Shown: positions 24,721 through 35,796 of the stretch, piece by piece
How positions within the stretch are numbered: the first letter of the stretch is position 1
How the letters are laid out: every line of letters begins with the position of its first letter
Source: Spisula solida
Lineage: Eukaryota; Mollusca; Bivalvia; Venerida; Mactridae
DNA length: 64,000 nt
Direction: 5' to 3'
Assembly: GCA_947247005.1 (NCBI GenBank)
Contig: OX365952.1
Span: 3,742,501 to 3,806,500, forward strand
Made by a program: the position numbers and the translations under genes
Notes under the pieces: model-generated
The model's database searches: none
Seen by the model: only the letters and a program-made list of their open reading frames with translations
Told to the model about the DNA's origin: nothing

Positions 24721-26595
24721 TGTCCAAATTAGCTGTCCATTCTTAATGTCCATCCTGGCTGTCCATTCCTATAACTGTTCAACTGTCCATCTGTATTAGT
24801 CATCGCTGTATTTATATAACAAATACACCAACTGTCCAATGGAGCAGTCCATTCTGAATGTCCATCCTGGCTGTCCATTCATATAACTTTTCAACTGTCC
24901 ATATTTATTTGTCATAGCTATATTTATATAATAAATATAACAACTGTCCAATGTAGCTGTCCATTCTGAATGTCCATTCTAGCTGTCCATTCCTATAATT
25001 CGTTGATAGTCATGTCTGTATTTGTATCACAAAAATACCAAATGTCCAATGTAGCTGTCCATTCTGAATGTCCATTCTGGCTGTCCATTTCATTAATTGT
25101 TTGAAAGTCATGTCTGTATTTATATAATAAATATACCAACTGTCCAATGTAGCTGTCCATTCTGACTGTCCATTCTAGCTGTCCATTCCTATAATTCGTT
25201 GATAGTCATGTCTGTATTTGTATCACAAAAATACCAACTGTCCAATGTAGCTGTCCACTCCGAATGTCCATTCTGACTGTCCATTTTATTAATTATTTGA
25301 AAGTCATGTCTGTATTTATCTGACGATTTTACCAACTGTCCAATGTAGCTGTCCATTCTGAATGTCCATTTTTGCTGTCCACTCCTATAATTGTTTGATA
25401 GTCATGTCTGTATTTGTAACACAAATATACCAACTGTCCAATGTAGCTGTCCATTCTGAATGTCCATCCTAGCTGTCCATTTCTATAATTGTTCAACTGG
25501 TCATCATTGATAGTTGCATTTATATCACAAATATACCAACTGTCCAATGTCGCTTTCCATTCTGAATGTCCATCCTAGCTGTCCATTCCAATAATTGTGC
25601 AACTGTCCATTTTTGATAGTTGCATTTATGTCACAAATATACTAACTGTCCAATGTAGCTGTCCATTCTGAATGTCGATCCTAGCTGGCCATTCCTATAA
25701 TTGTTCAACTGTCAATCTTTGATAGTTGCCAATACATCACAAATATACCAGCCGTCCAATGTAGCTGTCCATTCTGAATGCCCATCCTAGCTGTCCATTC
25801 TTATGATTGATCAACTGGTAATCTTTGATAGTTGCATTTATATCACGAATATACCAACTGTCCAATGTAGCTGTCCATTCTGAATGTCCATCCTAGCTGT
25901 CCATTCCAATATTTGTGCAACTGTCCATCTTTGATAGTTGCATTTATGTCATAAATATACCAACTGTCCAATGTAGCTGTCCACTCTGAATATTCATTTT
26001 GGCTGTCCATTCCCATGATTGTTCAACTGGTCATCTTTGATAGTTGTATTTATGTCAAATATATACCAACTGTCCAATGTAGCTGTCCATTCTGAATGTC
26101 CATTCTGGCTGTCCATTCATATAATTTTTTTATAGTCACGTCTGTATTTTTATCACATAACTACCAACTGTCCAATGTAGCAGTCCATTCTCTATGTCCA
26201 TTATGGCTGTCCATTTAATTAATTGTTTGAAAGTCATGTCAGTATTTATCTCACACATTTACTACTGTCCAATGTGGCTGTCCATTCTGAATGTCAATTA
26301 TAGCTGTCCATTCCTACAATTGGTCAACTGTCTATCTTTGGTAGTTGCATTTACATCACAAAAATACAAACCGTCCAATGTAGCTGTCCATTCTGAATGT
26401 CCATCCTAGCTTTCCTTTCCTATTTTTGTTCAACTGTCCGTCTTTGATAGTTGCATTTACATCACAAATATACCAGCTGTCCAATGTAGCTGTCCATTCT
26501 GAATGTCCATTATAGCTGTCCATTCCTATAATTGTTCAACTGTCCATCTTTGGTAGTTGCATTTACATCACAAAAATACCAACTGTCCAATGCCA
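24721..26595 (+). repeat. about 100-106-bp CTGTCCA satellite, plus-oriented arm (about 19 units)
   Basis: The consensus unit begins CTGTCCAATGTAGCTGTCCA and runs about 106 bp. Inside it TGTCCA recurs at 13, 13, 13, 24 and about 43 bp, so the unit grew from a 13-bp ancestor. Unit starts are visible at roughly 24945, 25045, 25141, 25239, 25337, 25436, 25540, 25650, 25755, 25860, 25965, 26069, 26169, 26270, 26372, 26478 and 26583. Open frames here are repeat by-products. Confidence 0.93.
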
Positions 26596-27224
26596 TGGGG
26601 ACTTTAGAATTCAAGGGTTTGTCGATATATTATTTGTGCGACAACTGGGATATCCGTTTACTGTCGCTTCTAAGTTTTTAGATATGTAAATAGCTAATAC
26701 TAGGTATGCAAATTCCCACCTCCCCCTGTTGCAGCTTTGCTCTGGAAGATTAATGAAGTAGCTTTGGGAAAACTCAGGTCGATTTGTTTGCATTGTATTT
26801 ATTTTTTTTATCGAGATAAACTTTAAGTGCCGTGTGGCGGTTGTAAAAAGTCTCCACATACTTCACTTCAGTGTCATTATCATTTATAATTACCCCCCTT
26901 TATGGCTAAATATGTATAGAGTTCGAAGTCCACAGTGTGTCTTTCTTTGCGGAGTAAGTATAATATATAGGCTTGCTTGGGATATCCATTTTAAGGGATG
27001 TGGATGGTTCGTTCTATGTCTGACTCTTCCATGTATGGCAAGACGCTGCCGACGTTTCTGTGTGACTTTGGATTGTCTGTGTGCTACAATATTTGTTTAG
27101 TTGCTACATGTAGAGGCCACTATATGTTGGCATAATTGTCCCTCCGCCGTATGCGAAGGGATATAGTAATACTATGCGCCCACCATTCCGTCCGTCCGTC
27201 CCATATTTATATAAATGCAGAGAT
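26596..27224. other. spacer between the inverted satellite arms
   Basis: Single-copy-looking DNA of about 630 bp. Its right end (about 27137-27205) has TCCCTCCGCCG, AGGGATATAG and a CCGTCCGTCCGTCCC run, a style seen at the ends of molluscan repeats. That suggests the right satellite arm was brought in next to, or inside, another element. The 88-codon frame at 26834 has no recognisable homology. Confidence 0.5.
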
Positions 27225-28032
27225 GACTATCAAAGATGGACAGTTGAACAATTATAGGAATGGACATTCAGAACGGACACCTAGATTGGACAGTTGGTAT
27301 ATTTGTTATAGCAATACCGTAATGAATATCTAACATGGATAGTTGAACAGTTAAAGAAATGGACATCCAGGATGGACATTTAGAATGGACAGCCACATTG
27401 GACAGTTGGTGTATTTGTTACTAGTATATAAATGTCGTAATGGATATCTAAGATGGACAGTTGAACAGTTATAGAAATGGACAGCCAGGATGGATATTCA
27501 GAATGGACAGCTACATTGGACAGCTGGTATATTTGTGATACAAATACAGACATGACAATTAATGCAATGGACAGCCAGAATGGACATTTAGAATGGACAG
27601 CTACATTGGACAGGTGGTATATATGTTATATAAATACAACTATCAAAATGAATAGTTGAACAATTATAGGAATGGACAGCCAGGATGAACATTCAGAATG
27701 GACAGCTACACTAGCTGGACAGCTGGTATATTTGTGATACAAATACAGACATGACTATCAAACAATTATAGGAATGGACAGCCAGAATGGACATTCAGAA
27801 TGGACAGCTACATTGTACAGTTGGTGTATTTGTGATTTAGATGCAACTGTCAAAGATGGACAGTTGAACATATATATAGGAATGGAGAGCTAGGATGGAC
27901 ATTCAGAATGGAAAGCTACATTGGACAGTTGGTACAATTGTGAGATAAAGACAGACATGACTTTCAAACAATTAATGAAATGGACAGCCAGAATGGACAT
28001 TTAGGATGGACAGCTGCATTTGACAGTTTGTA
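27225..28032 (-). repeat. CTGTCCA satellite, inverted arm (about 8 units)
   Basis: The same unit as 24721-26595 but on the opposite strand, recognised by GAATGGACAGCTACATTGGA and GATGGACAGTTGAACA. Unit length is again about 100 bp. The two arms form a very large inverted repeat around the 26596-27224 spacer. The array ends abruptly at about 28032 against DNA that leads into a Tc1-like fragment. Confidence 0.92.
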
Positions 28033-28286
28033 TATACACTTAAAGACTTTGAAAACGCACCACTTATACGAACCACGGAAATATATAGTAAACAATATTC
28101 ATTTGAAACAAAAATTGTTATACTGAAAGCTTATTATATATTATGTAATCAACTAGCAAAATTTTATAAAAAAATGACCAAAATAGCAAAGTCACGTGAC
28201 ATCGATGTGTTCAAGTCTCAAATGACAATTTCACAATTTAGTAGTTTGTGTATAACGGTTTGTTCGTGGTGCATTCACAACAACGG
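28033..28286. other. noncoding flank of Tc1-like fragment
   Basis: No gene. It probably includes the 3' noncoding part of the Tc1-like element whose coding remnant starts at 28287 on the minus strand. I could not find a matching terminal inverted repeat. Confidence 0.35.
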
Positions 28287-28553
28287 CTACTCATGAACAT
28301 CATCAACTTTTAAATGTGCTGCTGAGGGAATGTTCCACCATTCATGGAAAAATGTTTGGAGAAGCTCCCGGGCAAATCGAGTATCAGCATTCACCCGTGC
28401 ACACGTCTTTGTAAGAGCATGCCATTTGTTTTGAAAGAGAGCAAAATCTGAGGATAAAACTGGAGTATCCATCACGTTGATATGTTTTTTGTCCATAAAA
28501 GTGATTATTTTCCGTACTTTATGCGAATGATAATCATCATGCTGCTTAAGGTT
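28287..28553 (-). pseudogene. Tc1-like DDE transposase, C-terminal fragment (dead)
   Basis: Minus-strand reading gives KQHDDYHSHKVRKIITFMDK, then KHINVMDTPVLSSDF, FQNKWHALTKTCARVN and ARELLQTFFHEWWNIPSA. This order matches the end of Tc1-family transposases: second catalytic aspartate with the H..H region, the 'F....I.VL.WPA.SPDLNPIE..W' block, and the final 'ELL...L.EEW..IP' helix. The family cuts and pastes DNA at TA sites. Here the third catalytic acid (E in NPIE) is replaced by Q, and WP.LSPD has become TPVLSSD. The N-terminal DNA-binding domain and first aspartate are absent, and a stop lies shortly upstream. It is an old remnant without activity. Confidence 0.75.
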
Positions 28554-28768
28554 AACTTCGTTGTCGCCGGAAATGGTGATACAAGTAGGGTATGGCTACA
28601 GATTGAAGAACGTAAGATTGAACACAAACTGGCGAACGCTACTAAATGAAAATGTATTTTAGAACATATCGAACGTATTAAAACTTTCATTTAATCATTT
28701 TGCATACCACTGGTGTCCGAGTATTTATCTGACAGTCATGATTGCAGACCGGAAGCTGTTTCGTCGGA
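28554..28768. other. noncoding, probably decayed 5' part of the Tc1-like element
   Basis: No frame here extends the transposase similarity convincingly. No terminal inverted repeat was identified. Confidence 0.35.
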
Positions 28769-28840
28769 TGCGCATGCGCATTAATTCATCCGTATAAATA
28801 GCCGTTTTAGGCCTTTTATCCTGCCTTGGACGGTCAGTGA
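28769..28840 (+). promoter_or_regulatory. candidate core promoter: NRF1 palindrome plus TATA box
   Basis: A perfect 12-bp palindrome TGCGCATGCGCA (28769-28780) fits the NRF1 site. It is followed by a canonical TATAAATAG (28793-28801) and then a GC-richer stretch with an initiator-like TCAGT about 30 bp downstream. This is the most orthodox promoter arrangement in the window. Expression is not demonstrated. Confidence 0.45.
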
Positions 28841-28889
28841 CGGTGTCAGTGTTCGTAAAGAGTTCTTGTTGACGTATATTAGTTTTGTC

Positions 28890-28932
28890 ATGACAATGGA
28901 ATCGCGCGAAAGCGAAGTAGTTGCTACTTCTG
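28890..28932 (+). CDS. possible short first coding exon (14 codons plus 1 base)
   Basis: About 90 bp below the TATA box an ATG opens the reading MTMESRESEVVATS, rich in Glu and Ser. After 43 bases it meets a good splice donor (CTTCTG|GTATGT). With the upstream NRF1 site and TATA box this makes a coherent promoter, 5' UTR and first exon. No downstream exon can be recognised: the following 30 kb is duplicated noncoding DNA, so either the gene has a long intron, is truncated, or the signal is coincidental. No function can be named. Confidence 0.25.
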
Positions 28933-29113
28933 GTATGTAACATTTATACACCTCTAGACACATCATTTTCGGGTGAACGTGACATGCCAACTAATGATTT
29001 TGGATGATTGAAAATGTGAGTTTTTGCATGTTTATGTATCTTGTACATATTTATATTTACACCATTTGGATATTTTTATCCACGGGAGATCCACGAGCGA
29101 AATATGAGATTTG

Positions 29114-29156
29114 GCCACGTGGCTACCACGTGTAATTTGCGTGATAAAACACGTGT
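29114..29156. promoter_or_regulatory. cluster of three CACGTG E-boxes
   Basis: Perfect CACGTG hexamers occur at 29116-29121, 29127-29132 and 29150-29155, within 40 bp. CACGTG is the core site of bHLH factors of the MYC/MAX, USF and CLOCK classes. They lie about 180 bp downstream of the candidate first exon, inside what would be its first intron. Confidence 0.4.
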
Positions 29157-29225
29157 CAGATGTTTACTACTGACAAGTTTATTAACCAGGAACATCATTT
29201 CATTTGTACAAAGTCAGCAAAATAG

Positions 29226-29330
29226 TTCATGGACATTCAGAATGGACAGCTACATTGGACAGTTGGTGTATTTGTTATATAGATGCAACTATCAAAGATG
29301 GACAGTTGAACATATATATAGGAATGTACA
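29226..29330 (-). repeat. isolated CTGTCCA satellite unit
   Basis: One unit in the inverted orientation (GGACATTCAGAATGGACAGC and GATGGACAGTTGAACA). It is separated from the main inverted arm by 1.2 kb that contains the Tc1-like fragment and the candidate promoter, and it abuts module A1. This suggests that the 1.2 kb entered the array or was captured by it. Confidence 0.8.
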
Positions 29331-30265
29331 GCCATTAGTATCAATGTTAGTCCATTAATTTTCCGTTATGAGGTAACATGGCCACTGTATTTATATCGAG
29401 AAGCGAGAAGCCAAACAAATTATTATAAACTAAAGGCTAAACAGAAAAGATAGAGTACAGCACACGTCCTTTATAGCGATTAGATCACTCACATCAGGAA
29501 CGATCCTGCTCATACATGTGGTGTACACATATCGAAAAATAATAATTTTTATGAATAATTCATTTAATTTGTATTTACGTTGTGTTATTAAGAAAGGCCT
29601 GTTTAGCATTTGAATGTCGCTTTTATGCTATGATGTATGGGATCGACTTGCTGTTGACAGACATTCGATGTTTTTGTTGTGTTCGTAACACGTCTAACTT
29701 TCCAAATAACTAATAACGGTAGTGTTATTGTTAACTGTTATACGTATTTGGATCGATTGATGAATCCACGTGAGTCAAGCCAGCACGTAGAACTTAAAGC
29801 AACACAATGATATATTGACATATTTGGTTCGTTTCGAGTCAATGAAATGTGTTGTTCAAGGTTATTATTAATAGAAATGAGAATAAATGGAGATACACAT
29901 GAGCTAGTGTTTCGCTACATTGGCACAAAACCTGACATAATATACTGTTATAGGGTGATGGGTCGTGTCATTAGTGAATGGAATATATACCGGTAATATC
30001 TTCTACACGACATTTACCAGTTTCCAGATATAGCAATTCTCACCATGTAATCATGTTCTCTGGGAGAGTATAATTTATTTCCGTATACTTAGGCGTGATT
30101 AATAGTCCCGTATTTAAACAAAGACATCTAACTAGGGATTTATTAGGAAAACTTATGATCGCCGTTAACATGGTTAATGTTTCAGAAGACACTTACTGGC
30201 ATCACTATAAATCAATGATTCATAACGGTAACAACAATGCGGACAGGGAAGATAGCACTGTTACT
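29331..30265 (+). repeat. duplication unit, module A1
   Basis: Nearly identical to 40914-41875 from the first base, with the shared start CATTAGTATCAATGTTAGTC and shared words GATTAGATCACTCACATCAG and GGAGATACACATGAGCTAGT. A5 (55440-57050) is a more diverged copy. The offset to A3 is 11,580-11,590 bp. Noncoding throughout. Confidence 0.9.
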
Positions 30266-30728
30266 TCGAATACTGCTCCCTCCGAATACAGCTCCCTCCG
30301 AATACAGCTCCTGCCGAATACTGCTCCCTCCGAATACAGCTCCCTCCGAATACTGCTCCCTCCGAATACAGCTCCCTCCGAATACAGCTCCCTCCGAATA
30401 CTGCTCCCTCCAAATACAGCTCCCTCCGAATACTGCTCCCTCCGAATACTGCTCCCTCCGAATACTGCTCCCTCCGAATACTGCTCCCTCCGAATACTGC
30501 TCCCTCCGAATACAGCACCCTCCGAATACTGCTCCCTCCGAATACAGCTCCCTCCGAATACTGCTCCCTCCGAATACTGCTCTCTCCGAACACTGCTCCC
30601 TCCGAATACAGCACCCTCCGAATACAGCACCCTCCAAATACTGCTCCCTCCGAACACAGCTCCCTCCGAATACTGCTCCCTCCGAACACTGCTCCCTCCG
30701 AATACTGCTCCCCCCGAATACAGCTCAC
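30266..30728 (+). repeat. 16-bp minisatellite, about 29 units, open in all frames
   Basis: The unit is GAATAC(T/A)GCTCCCTCC with T/A alternation at one position and rare C variants. Because 16 is not a multiple of 3, three units (48 bp) encode a 16-residue repeat, and the same peptide recurs in every frame of a strand. No unit contains a stop on either strand, which explains five long overlapping frames (up to 218 codons). The equivalent sites in A3 (about 41878-41905) and A5 (about 57015-57040) hold only about two units, so the array expanded in this copy alone. Confidence 0.95.
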
Positions 30729-30749
30729 CAGGGTACTGTTTTATCAAAT

Positions 30750-31260
30750 AATTTACGGAAATTACAAATTGTGGTTAAGGGTTGTTCAATATCAAGTATT
30801 ATTCAGTCAAAGAATACCTACAAACCATATTTGTCGCTAAATGTGTAGGTCTTAAAGAACAGAGCACGGGTGACCACAAAATAAACCAAAAATATTTCAT
30901 AGATTACAAGTGCAAGTCACAAGGACACAAGCATATAAACGCGACAAACATGAAAATCACGTTCATTCCGAATCAGTAAATCAACACGCTGCCGCAATTC
31001 TTTGTCAGAAAGAATTAACTATGACTTAACTCATAAAATGACTCTGTCACCGTTCGTAGAACTGCATTATCATCTAGATTCATTGAGTGTGTGCTTGTTG
31101 ACGTAGGTTTACGATCGACAGTGACTGTCGTAAGTGCCAGGTCATGTGGGTTTCCTTGCCTTATTTCCCGATGACCTCCGGTTTCGAGTCAAGATACAGA
31201 CACGTTGTGTCATACAAGGAAATCCTGGTGCGCTACCCGAGTGGTTTCCGCATAGACTAA
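30750..31260 (+). repeat. duplication unit, module A1 distal part
   Basis: Homologous to 36245-36790, 42200-42455 and 52315-52530. Shared words include GTGGTTAAGGGTTGTTCAAT, AAGTGCAAGTCACAAGGACA and TCATAAAATGACTCTGTCAC. Noncoding. Confidence 0.8.
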
Positions 31261-31439
31261 TTAGTTCTTTAAGCTGCAAAGTGTATAGCAAGCGAGACTA
31301 CCTCTGAGCACAGGCCTAAGACATTTTGACCTCCCCAATTTTCCACTCTTTTCACTATAAAAACATTTTTATATTGAAAAGAGAGCACTATTAGGGGTGT
31401 GAAAACTCTGTGCTCTGAGTTACCAACCAGTTCATCTCT

Positions 31440-31562
31440 TATTGGGAACACTGGAGAGCATTTTAAAAATCACCGAGCCCCCAGCCGAGATTTGAACTAG
31501 GGACATGTTAATCCGTATTCAAGAGCATTATACACTCGACCAACATGACACCTAGTGTGATG
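31440..31562 (-). mobile_element. tRNA-like SINE head within module M1
   Basis: Minus-strand reading shows GGTGTCATGTTGGTCGAGTG (A-box region) and TAGTTCAAATCTC (B-box region) about 40 bp apart. The same element sits at 42655-42775 in M3 with a better B-box (AGTTCGAATCTC), so it predates the duplication. It is not a functional tRNA gene; the arms do not pair well. Confidence 0.6.
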
Positions 31563-31603
31563 TTGAAAATATTTGCGTATATCATGGAAGGTTAATCATA
31601 ACA

Positions 31604-31721
31604 ATAGCACGCTAGTCATTCGATGCTTAAAGTACTTTTATTTTCAAAGGACAACTCTGATATAGCACGCTAGTCATTCGATGCTTAAAGTACTTTTATT
31701 TTCAAAGGACAACTCCGATAT
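31604..31721 (+). repeat. 58-bp tandem duplication private to M1
   Basis: Two almost identical 58-bp units start ATAGCACGCTAGTCATTCGA at 31604 and 31662. The corresponding site in M3 (about 42818-42872) has one unit, so the duplication happened after the large unit was copied. Confidence 0.9.
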
Positions 31722-33160
31722 AGGCTGGATTATCACCCCTTGTCCGCTAGCGTTACTGTATGATTAGACACCGGGAAACATACTATGATCAGATGGTTTA
31801 TATTCTAATATGTCAACTTAAAGTACACGATTATATAGATTGACCTAAATATGTTTTTTATCATTTAACAATCTAGTACAAGAGTGTTTTTATTGACATA
31901 TCGATCATAGATAATGGTCTGTATTTAACATGGGATTAATTCTTCGTTTATCAAACTTTGCTGTCAAAGTTTAACGCATTCTGTACTATAAATCACATTA
32001 CATTCATGAAAAAATAACCGTTGTGATGATAAAAAGAAATACAAAAAAAATGAATCATAACTTTTGTCGATTTCATGAACATTTGATGTTGCAAAAATGC
32101 AAACGGTCCATTAATGGTTCAACGACATACTTTTTATTGCATATATTGCTTCAATATTAATTAGGCAGATAAACATAATTTATTATGCCACGAAATCCCA
32201 TTTGACCACGAAATTTAGTATTCACTAATATGAATGTTTTTACAGTAGTGTACCGTATTAATACAAGATATACGTATAGTGCGAACATATTCACGTGATC
32301 ATTGAACTTTCTATTAGCGTAATTTGACAGCTAAATTCTTTTCTATAATAATTTAATATCGGACTTTTTTCGTAAACTAAGAGTATAACTAATTTTACTA
32401 TAAACACAAATCTTAAACGCCAGTAAGACTTCTTGTGGAAAATTAAATATTCCGCAAAACTTTGGTTTGAAAGCTCAGTTTGGCTACTCAACATTGTATG
32501 TTTTGTTGCAATGTTGGATATTTCCAGTTCTTTCAAAACCGCCAAAATTGCATTTTGATGAAAAATAATATTTATTTAATTTAAATCTTATTTATTTCTA
32601 AACCGATATTGGCTGACTTTAGACATCAATCTTACAGAAACGATTTCACGTAACCACAAATGCAAGCTGACAAATTACAGACCATTTTATGCACCGATCT
32701 TATTTCAAAGAGGAAGACATTTAGCGAAATTGCATGTTAAACGTTTTTCTCATGCATTCATGTCAGAAATCTTGTAATTGATTCGTGTGAATTTTTTTTC
32801 TCGAAGAAATGCTCGCTAGTTACCGGAATAACAATCACAGCAACATGAACATAACTTTCAGATGACATTCTCTGATATCTTTACGCACAATATTGTGTTT
32901 TGCACATATATATATAAGAAACTGAATATTTGTATTATAAAAATCATTTAATTTAAATTAAAAATCAATTTTTATCCCAAAGTAGTTTCATATTTGTATA
33001 CATACACAAAATTCCATCAAAGAAAAAAAACTGAGATTTATTCGTGAAAAATCTAAGACAAATACCAGTATACAGCAAAAATATCATTATTATTTGACCT
33101 TACTATCTTAGCAGTCTTATGAATACGTACTCTAAAATTCTTCCTTCTTCTATAATGCAT
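31722..33160 (+). repeat. duplication unit, module M1
   Basis: Collinear with 42873-44945. Long identical stretches are visible, for example TGTTTTTATTGACATATCGA and GCAAGCTGACAAATTACAGA. M1 lacks about 600 bp that M3 has after 44068. As copy 4 (52985-53050) also has the M3 sequence at this point, M1 most likely suffered a deletion. Noncoding. Confidence 0.88.
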
Positions 33161-33376
33161 TAAGGCCAGAGCAAATTAATATTGTGACTCCGGTAACATG
33201 ATGAGAAATCGTGTAGGTGGACAGAATCTATAGAGGAAAACAGCTAATTTTTTAAACTCATTTTTTATAGATATTATGCACTGAAAAAACAACCACTCGC
33301 AATAAGGATTAAGAGTTGGGGTAAAATTATGATAGGTAGTGTTCCCAGACCACAATTTCATTTTGTTTTGGCCTAA
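33161..33376. mobile_element. MITE family 2 copy (TTAGGCCAAAAC ends) in unit 1
   Basis: Left end TTAAGGCCAGAGCAAATTAA; right end, read in reverse, TTAGGCCAAAACAAAATGAA. Both continue into an ATTGTG(A/G) word. Other copies lie at 40054-40295, 44946-45230, 57890-58119 and 60802-61017. Noncoding, about 215-285 bp. In the duplicated units it was present before duplication. Confidence 0.6.
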
Positions 33377-35720
33377 TTAAATATAACTTTATGTGTTTCC
33401 AGTAATAGCGACATGGTACGGAAAGTGGTTTGTACTCGGTTTAATGTAGTATAAAGTTTCTATTACAAGTGGTCTATTAACTTATTCACATGAAAATTAC
33501 TTATCTAACCATAGAGTCTCAAGCACCATACACTTGTAAACTATGTGACTTTTTTTAAACAAAATGATGAACATTTACATTCCACTTGTGTTCGTCATAT
33601 TGTGTAAAAGAAATGATATTACATGTACTCGTCTGTTCAAGTGAGTTATTTTTCTACTTTTGTTTCTTCTTCTGCGTTTCATCTTCTACGACCGTTTATA
33701 TCTTCAATTTGGATGTGATGATGAATTGCACCGTCTTCTATAGGTGTCTGGCATCTCCCCACAGCTTGACCTTGAAAGACCTGTCTATGGGCCAAACATT
33801 ATGTCGTGCTTACTTCAGATTAGGCAGATTTATTTAGATATTGTTTTAACTTCCATTGGTTATCACTTAACAGTCATATGGCGATTGCTCAGTCACATTA
33901 TCTTGACACCAGGTCAGCCAGCTGTTACGAAGAAATACCTTCTCATGCTGTGCGTCGCAAGGGTAATATGCCTTTAGATTTTAGCGACTTTTGACAAATT
34001 TATGTAGAAACTTGGAGTCGAACTCACAACCTTCGGTGCCCGATGTGCACCCTTTAACCACCGTGGTGTTTATCTGACAAACAATTATAACATGATATGA
34101 AAGCATAGTTTTACTTCGCATACTGATATAAAATGTAACGTCGACAGTTGATTGATGCTTTTATGGCTCAGTACTCGGTTAAAGTAGCTGACCGTAAGTA
34201 GCATACATGAATATATAATGTCCGAATCCCAAACGTGACCGCCATAAACCACCTACATAAATTCAAAGACTCTAAGAGCTGGGAAATCATTACGCATGTC
34301 TGCACAAAACTGTTAGAATAATATAGTACTTTGATCAGAAGTACGAAACTTAGCTTTTGCTAAATCCGTTTGCTGACCTACACCTCCAAAAGTAATGATG
34401 AAAAAACATATATAGCCCAATGCAAAGATAATTTAACGAACGGGGTTACTTCAAGCGACTTCATGTCATGTAATAGGTTCTATTCTATTCTCTCCTAGAT
34501 TATTTTAAATAATAAGTTTATGTCACTTTGTTTCCGACCTCTCACGTTGGCAGAAATAGCATAAATTGGCGCTAATCCTACAATTTACAATCGACTTTTG
34601 TATAGAGAGTGTGTTGGTTTTGCCTTCTTGGTGACCAAAACCTCCAAGTGCTGATGCTTAAAATTCCCTTCCCGAAATACTTCGATTGAAAGTTGCTATT
34701 GATACTTACAACTCGCTGCCATACAACTTTGTATGATTAGATTCGTCCTAGATATCACATAACCAATGTGCATAATGATTGCAGGTTTTGACAATCAGTG
34801 AAACACTATACTACAATGTATTTTCATCCAGGCTGATAATAAGATAAAGTAATTATAAAACGGCGTTGTTTATAGCAGTTTTGTGGGCTGCATCAAGTGT
34901 TTGGAAATTAGTTTTCTCAGTTTATAGCTTTCTGGAGGTTTGTAAACAACACTGCATTTGTTTTGTTCAAAACATGCAACAGCATGTCGAACGTGCAGTA
35001 TCGCATACATTCCAGATTAAAACAGTTTCTTTCTTTCTAAGTTTCTTCCATTAATTTGCTGGATCATCTTTTGTGGGTATCATCGGAAATTTGTCTGACA
35101 TGTTATAGATATAGTTAATGGGTTGCTATGCTATTGTTTCAAGATAATATGCTTCATGTGTTTTTCATTAAATGTTTACTAATTAAAGCATTTGTATTAT
35201 ATCATAATTACAAGAGAACGTCTGTAGTGTAAGTACACCACAGGGAGATTGGTAGCTGTTAAACTGAACATTGTCTGAATATTTTATATCTCTCGGTACC
35301 AGTTTTCTTGATATACGAAGTTCATAAACATATGCTAGCAGGGTATAAAACGTTTATACTAATTTATTTAGGTCGATTGTGTAATAAGTTCTACAAAATA
35401 TATTGATCCTCCTCAACACCTCATTCCTGATGGTATACATCGCTATGAGGATATGAAAGAATGAAATGTATTGGTCAGTTTATTGCGTTGTAACAGATAT
35501 TTGTTCCACACATGTTCAACGTAAATTAATCCATGGATGTATGAATATGCCCCAGGCACCAAGCACGGGAGATGTACCAGAACTATTTAACGACCTGGTC
35601 GTTGCATACGACGGAACTTGGTACCACTTGCACTACCACTATGTTATCGAGGCGGATATATTACATTCGCTCCATGTTCATGCCATAAAAAGATGATAGT
35701 ATTTCCATTTCTTCACGACA
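33377..35720 (+). repeat. duplication unit, module B1
   Basis: Collinear with B2 (36830-39460), B3 (47384-49480), part of B4 (54270-54925) and an inverted copy (58466-60801). Shared words: AGCGACATGGTACGGA, TGGGCCAAACATTATGTCGT, GGAGATTGGTAGCTGTTAAA, TTCCTGATGGTATACATCG. A minus-strand tRNA-like head lies at 33993-34080 (A-box GGTGGTTAAAGGGTG, B-box GAGTTCGACTCC). A frame of 83 codons at 33586 is shared with 47567 and differs by one residue, but that only reflects recent duplication; it is not conserved in B2 or the inverted copy. Confidence 0.88.
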
Positions 35721-35796
35721 ACTAAGCAATTTATCCTCTTCAATCCGGTTCGGATCGTAAGATCGCCACAATATTTCTCCATTCAGCCCTGTTCTT

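Noticed and set aside
26834..27100. 88-codon frame in the satellite spacer
   Set aside because: No homology, low codon bias, and no context for expression.
24495..28032. CRISPR-like array of regularly spaced repeats
   Set aside because: The spacers are themselves repeated and diverge like satellite units, the arms invert, and the DNA is clearly eukaryotic.
30095..30848. Long frames of 141-218 codons on both strands around 30.1-30.8 kb
   Set aside because: They are produced by a stop-free 16-bp minisatellite; all frames give the same repeat peptide and no conserved sequence lies outside it.
33586..33837. 83-codon frame nearly identical at 47567
   Set aside because: Identity reflects recent DNA duplication. 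The frame is broken in B2 and in the inverted copy, so there is no sign of protein-level selection.
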